Assembly (NCBI GenBank): GCA_903789505.1
Contig: CAIFEU010000048.1
Coordinates: 7,337-16,705 of the forward strand
From: an uncultured Coriobacteriales bacterium
GTDB taxonomy: Bacteria > Actinomycetota > Coriobacteriia > Coriobacteriales > UMGS124
Length of the DNA stretch: 9,369 bases
Reading direction: 5' to 3'
In this document: positions 6,774-9,369 of the stretch, in pieces
How the letters are laid out: each line of letters starts with the position of its first letter
How positions within the stretch are numbered: the first letter of the stretch is position 1
Translations under genes and position numbers: made by a program
The notes under the pieces: model-generated
What the model saw: the letters and a program-made list of their open reading frames with translations, nothing else
Database searches by the model: none
What the model was told of the DNA's origin: nothing

Positions 6774-7001
6774 TAATCGCCACCGGTCAAAACGGTAAAC
6801 TCTGCATTTCAGAAATCGCCGTGCGCGGCGGCCTCGGGATAGAATCGTCCAAGATGGGTCCGTGGCGCGAGTGGCGCCACGCCCGCGCCCCGGCGCCAGA
6901 GCGCCGTGCGCGCCGGCATGCCCGGCAGGGCGGCAGGGGTCTCCCACCGCCGCCCGCGAACGCACGGCAATGGTTTTTCAATCACGGAAGGAGCAGTCGT
7001 A

Positions 7002-8114
7002 ATGAAGGATACGTCTCAGCTGACCAGAAGGGGCTTCGTCGCCGCCGCAGCGATGCTCGCCGCGGGCTCCGTCTTCGCCCTCTCGGGCTGCGGGAGCACC
7101 ACCACGTCCTCGTCGAGCTCCACCGGCGCCGCTGCGAGCTCGACCGGCTCCGGCACCGCCAGCTCCGGCGCCAAGACCAACCTGCGCTTCGTGACGGGCG
7201 GCGAGAGCGGCACGTACTACGCCTTCGGCAGCGTCATCGCCCAGCACGCCACCAACAACACCAACCTCAACATCACCGCGGCGTCCAGCGGCGGCAGCCA
7301 GGCCAACGTCCAGGAGCTGCAGGACGGCACCGCCGAGCTGGGCTTCTGCCAGTCTGACGTCATGACCTACGCCTACGAGGGCATCAACCTGTTCGACGGC
7401 GACCCAATCACCGACGTCTTCTCGGTGCTGGGCGCCCTGTACCAGGAGCAGGTCCAGATCGTGACGTGCGACTCCAGCATCACCTCGGTCGCCGACCTCA
7501 AGGGCAAGAACGTCTCGATCGGCGCCGCGGGCTCGGGCGTCTACTTCAACGCGATGGACGTCCTGAACGCCTATGGCCTGTCCGAGAGCGACATCACGCC
7601 CACCTACCAGAGCTTCGGCGACTCCGCCGACTCCCTGCGCGACGGCCAGATCGACGCCGCGTTCATCACCGCCGGCGCGCCCACCACGGCCATCACCGAC
7701 CTCTCGACGAGCAAGCAGGCCTATCTGATCCCGATCGACGACGAGCATCTCCAGAAGCTGCTCGACTCCTCGCCGTACTACTCCGAGGCGACGATCGCGG
7801 CGGGCACCTACAACGGCCAGGACAGCGACGTCAAGACCGTCGGCGTCGACGCCGTCATCCTGGTGAGCAACTCCGTCAGCGAGGACGACGTCTACGCGCT
7901 GACCAAGGACATCTTCGACAACGCCCCCGACCTGGTCGAGAACCACGCCAAGTACGCCGAGGTCAGCGACGAGAAGGGCGCCTCGATCACGACCGTGCCG
8001 TACCACCCCGGCGCGGCGAAGTACTTCGCGGAGAAGGGCTACGACGTCACCGGGGACGGTAGCGCCAAGGCCAGCTCCCGCGCGGACTCCAAGGCCGACT
8101 CGTCCAAGGACTAA
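7002..8114 (+). CDS. TRAP transporter solute-binding lipoprotein, TAXI family
   Basis: The extracytoplasmic receptor of a TAXI-type TRAP transporter, 370 residues, delivering ligand to the membrane subunit encoded just downstream. Uptake in this class is ion-driven, not ATP-driven. The N-terminus has a twin-arginine pair (TRRGFV, residues 8-13), a hydrophobic stretch, and the lipobox LSGC with C30 as the lipidation site. A Ser/Thr/Gly/Ala-rich tether (31-56) leads to the folded domain. TAXI features are TGGESGTYYAFG (65-76), SSGGSQANVQELQDGTAELGF (95-115) and QSDV (117-120), plus DGQIDAAFITAGAP (214-227). The C-terminus ends in a Ser/Lys/Asp-rich tail from about 352. The ATG at 7002 has GGAAGGAG eight bases upstream. 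Known TAXI ligands include dicarboxylates and glutamate-like acids, but the ligand here cannot be told from the sequence. Confidence 0.95.
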   Translation: MKDTSQLTRRGFVAAAAMLAAGSVFALSGCGSTTTSSSSSTGAAASSTGSGTASSGAKTNLRFVTGGESGTYYAFGSVIAQHATNNTNLNITAASSGGSQANVQELQDGTAELGFCQSDVMTYAYEGINLFDGDPITDVFSVLGALYQEQVQIVTCDSSITSVADLKGKNVSIGAAGSGVYFNAMDVLNAYGLSESDITPTYQSFGDSADSLRDGQIDAAFITAGAPTTAITDLSTSKQAYLIPIDDEHLQKLLDSSPYYSEATIAAGTYNGQDSDVKTVGVDAVILVSNSVSEDDVYALTKDIFDNAPDLVENHAKYAEVSDEKGASITTVPYHPGAAKYFAEKGYDVTGDGSAKASSRADSKADSSKD

Positions 8115-8134
8115 CGGGTCGCGCCGCGGCCTTG

Positions 8135-8186
8135 CGGGCGGCGGGGCGCCCCGGCGGAACTCCCCCGCGCGCTGCCCCGCCGCCCG
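8135..8186 (+). repeat. Perfect 13-bp GC-only inverted repeat after the TAXI receptor gene
   Basis: CGGGCGGCGGGGC at 8135-8147 is the exact reverse complement of GCCCCGCCGCCCG at 8174-8186, with a 26-base spacer. It lies 20 bases after the stop codon. No T-run follows, so it is not a terminator by itself. It would make a very stable 3' hairpin that could protect the receptor mRNA from 3' decay. Confidence 0.8.
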
Positions 8187-8203
8187 AGGCATACGCGCCG
8201 CAC

Positions 8204-8251
8204 CGAAGCCGCGCACGGCATCGCGATTGCCGTCGTGGCTTCGCGTTTTTT
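8204..8251 (+). terminator. Intrinsic terminator between TAXI receptor and TRAP membrane gene
   Basis: CGAAGCC (8204-8210) pairs with GGCTTCG (8237-8243). Inside it ACGGCA (8215-8220) pairs with TGCCGT (8228-8233) around the loop TCGCGAT, with a small internal bulge (GCGC against CGT). CG and six T (8246-8251) follow. It sits between two genes whose products must work together, so it probably acts as a leaky terminator that lowers expression of the membrane subunit relative to the receptor. Confidence 0.85.
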
Positions 8252-8346
8252 GCTAGCTAATCCGAACTCCTGGTTTGAGCTGCAAGGCAAGCGCACGCGC
8301 GTTGCGGCATGATGGGAACTCGCAGCCCAGCAGGAAGGGAACGATC

Positions 8347-9369
8347 GTGGCCAACAGGGTCAAGAGAAACAAGACGGGCATCCCGCCAACAGCACAACAG
8401 GACATCGACGTCCGCCAGACCGTCGCCGGCATCGAGTCGCAGCCGGTCAAGAGCAGCCCCACCGACGTCGGCAAGGTCGACGAGGACATCGACACCGAGC
8501 AGGAGGCCATCGAGACGGGCATCGCGACGGAGGGCACGACCGCCCCCTCCCGGCGCCGGCGCGGCAAGCGCTCCAAGGCGAAGCGCGGCGCCGAGGCGGC
8601 GGGGAATCCCCCCGCAGGCCAGACGGGGGCAGGCGCCGGAGGCGGCGACGCGGCCTCCGGCGAGGAGGACGAGATCGACGCCGAGGCGGTCATGCGCAAG
8701 TACGACCGCGAGTCCAACACGCGCATCTGGGAGGGCACGCCCAAGAGGGTCATCCAAATCTTCATGGCCCTGTTCTCCGTCTACTGCATCGGGATGACGC
8801 TGTTCAGCACGACGCTCCCCGAGGTGAGGCTCTCGCTGTTCCTCGGTTTCATCGTCGTGATCGGCTACCTGATCTACCCCGCGAACAAGAAGAAGGTCCG
8901 CACCAACTACATCCCGTGGTACGACGTGGCGCTGATGGTTGTGGGCGCGGCGTGCTTCTTCTACTTCGCGGTCAACGCGACCGACATCATCAAGCTGGCG
9001 ACGCGCATCCAGCCGATTCACGTGGTCATCGGCGTCATCGGCATCCTGGTCGTCGGCGAGCTGTGCCGCCGCTGCGTGGGTCTGCCGATCATGTTCGTCT
9101 TTGCAGCGCTGATCATCTACGCGTTCTACTTCTTCCTCGCGCGCAACCCCGACTTCTACTCCGCGCTGCGCAGCATCATCTACCGCATGTTCTACACGAC
9201 CAGCGGCATCATCGGGACGCCGATCAACGTCTGCTACACCTACATCGTCCTGTTCATCATCTTCGGAGCCTTCCTGGAGCGCACCGGCATCGCCGGGTTC
9301 TTCATCGCGCTGGCAAACCGCATCGCCGGCTGGGCGAGCGGCGGCGCGGCCAAGGTCTCGGTCATCTCC
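8347..9369 (+). CDS. TRAP transporter fused membrane subunit (4TM/12TM, TAXI type), partial, with N-terminal extension
   Basis: The membrane subunit of the TAXI-TRAP transporter, with small (DctQ-like) and large (DctM-like) parts fused. The reading frame is open to the right edge, giving 341 residues of a protein usually about twice that length. The GTG at 8347 has GGAAGGGA ending six bases upstream, and no in-frame ATG lies nearby upstream. Residues 1-115 are hydrophilic, with an acidic stretch (DEDIDTEQE, 45-53), a basic cluster SRRRRGKRSKAKRG (68-81) and a Gly/Ala-rich linker. The normal family N-terminus starts at about 116 (MRKYDRESNTR). Membrane segments follow at about 134-155, 161-177, 192-210, 226-240, 246-264 and 296-312. 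The GTPINVCYTYIVLF and FGAFLERTG region (290-314) is typical of the start of the large domain. An ATG at 8692 could start a protein without the extension, but has no well-placed ribosome binding site. Confidence 0.93.
   Translation, partial: MANRVKRNKTGIPPTAQQDIDVRQTVAGIESQPVKSSPTDVGKVDEDIDTEQEAIETGIATEGTTAPSRRRRGKRSKAKRGAEAAGNPPAGQTGAGAGGGDAASGEEDEIDAEAVMRKYDRESNTRIWEGTPKRVIQIFMALFSVYCIGMTLFSTTLPEVRLSLFLGFIVVIGYLIYPANKKKVRTNYIPWYDVALMVVGAACFFYFAVNATDIIKLATRIQPIHVVIGVIGILVVGELCRRCVGLPIMFVFAALIIYAFYFFLARNPDFYSALRSIIYRMFYTTSGIIGTPINVCYTYIVLFIIFGAFLERTGIAGFFIALANRIAGWASGGAAKVSVIS

Larger units (their letters stand above)
6681..7001 (+). other. 321-base gap upstream of the TAXI receptor gene
   Basis: No gene is supported here. 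From left to right it contains a direct repeat (6700-6724), an AT-rich probable promoter patch (about 6731-6815), and a long GC-rich leader. The leader has a perfect 8-bp hairpin with a five-base loop, CGTGGCGC at 6861-6868 against GCGCCACG at 6874-6881. The ribosome binding site GGAAGGAG is at 6986-6993. I recognise no known riboswitch class. No terminator for mnmA with a T-run is visible, so some read-through from mnmA is possible. Confidence 0.55.

Noticed and set aside
6681..7001. Known riboswitch in the TAXI leader (guanidine, fluoride and glycine types considered)
   Set aside because: I could not find the conserved core bases of these classes by eye. The region is left as an unclassified leader.
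6068..7357. 429-codon plus-strand open frame across the end of mnmA and the start of the TAXI gene
   Set aside because: A wrong-frame, Arg/Ala-rich translation bridging two well-supported genes and the promoter gap.
6978..8216. 412-codon minus-strand open frame opposite the TAXI receptor
   Set aside because: Composition is Gly/Val/Arg/Asp-rich with no recognisable domain. It mirrors the GC-rich third positions of the real gene.
1..9369. CRISPR array, insertion sequence, tRNA or rRNA gene, or defence system
   Set aside because: No regular repeat-spacer pattern, transposase or terminal inverted repeats, tRNA-like cloverleaf or defence-type protein was seen on either strand.

Overview
The window is GC-rich and densely coded, with strong G/C bias at third codon positions and several GTG starts. 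Two solute-binding proteins carry twin-arginine signals, and a cysteine desulfurase is paired with MnmA. Together with the overall protein style this suggests a high-GC actinobacterium, most likely a Coriobacteriia member of the Olsenella/Atopobium type. That placement is an inference from protein character, not from a marker gene.

Left part, minus strand (transcribed right to left): a YhcH/YjgK/YiaL-family sugar-metabolism protein (3657-4118), then a family-5 (Dpp/Opp-like) ABC substrate-binding protein with a Tat signal (1740-3299), permease DppB/OppB (375-1331), and the N-terminal third of permease DppC/OppC, which runs off the left edge (1-370). The binding protein is separated from the permeases by 408 bases holding an intrinsic terminator and a possible second promoter. 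This layout would give more binding protein than permease. The ATPase subunits, if present, lie outside the window.

Centre, plus strand: a tight two-gene unit (2-base gap) of a NifS/IscS-type cysteine desulfurase (4396-5565) and the tRNA 2-thiouridylase MnmA (5568-6680). The desulfurase makes persulfide sulfur that MnmA places on U34 of tRNA. A 277-base divergent region separates this unit from yhcH.

Right part, plus strand: a TAXI-type TRAP solute-binding lipoprotein (7002-8114) preceded by a 321-base leader/promoter region, then a hairpin and an intrinsic terminator. The fused TRAP membrane subunit follows (8347 to the right edge, incomplete). It has an unusual hydrophilic N-terminal extension of about 115 residues with a very basic cluster.

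Overall this is an accessory-transport and housekeeping neighbourhood. I see no defence system, CRISPR array, mobile element or RNA gene. The points most worth a second look are the extended TRAP subunit, the yhcH/Dpp-type transporter association (a possible sugar-acid or sialic-acid importer) and the RNA structures that separate each binding-protein gene from its membrane-subunit gene.
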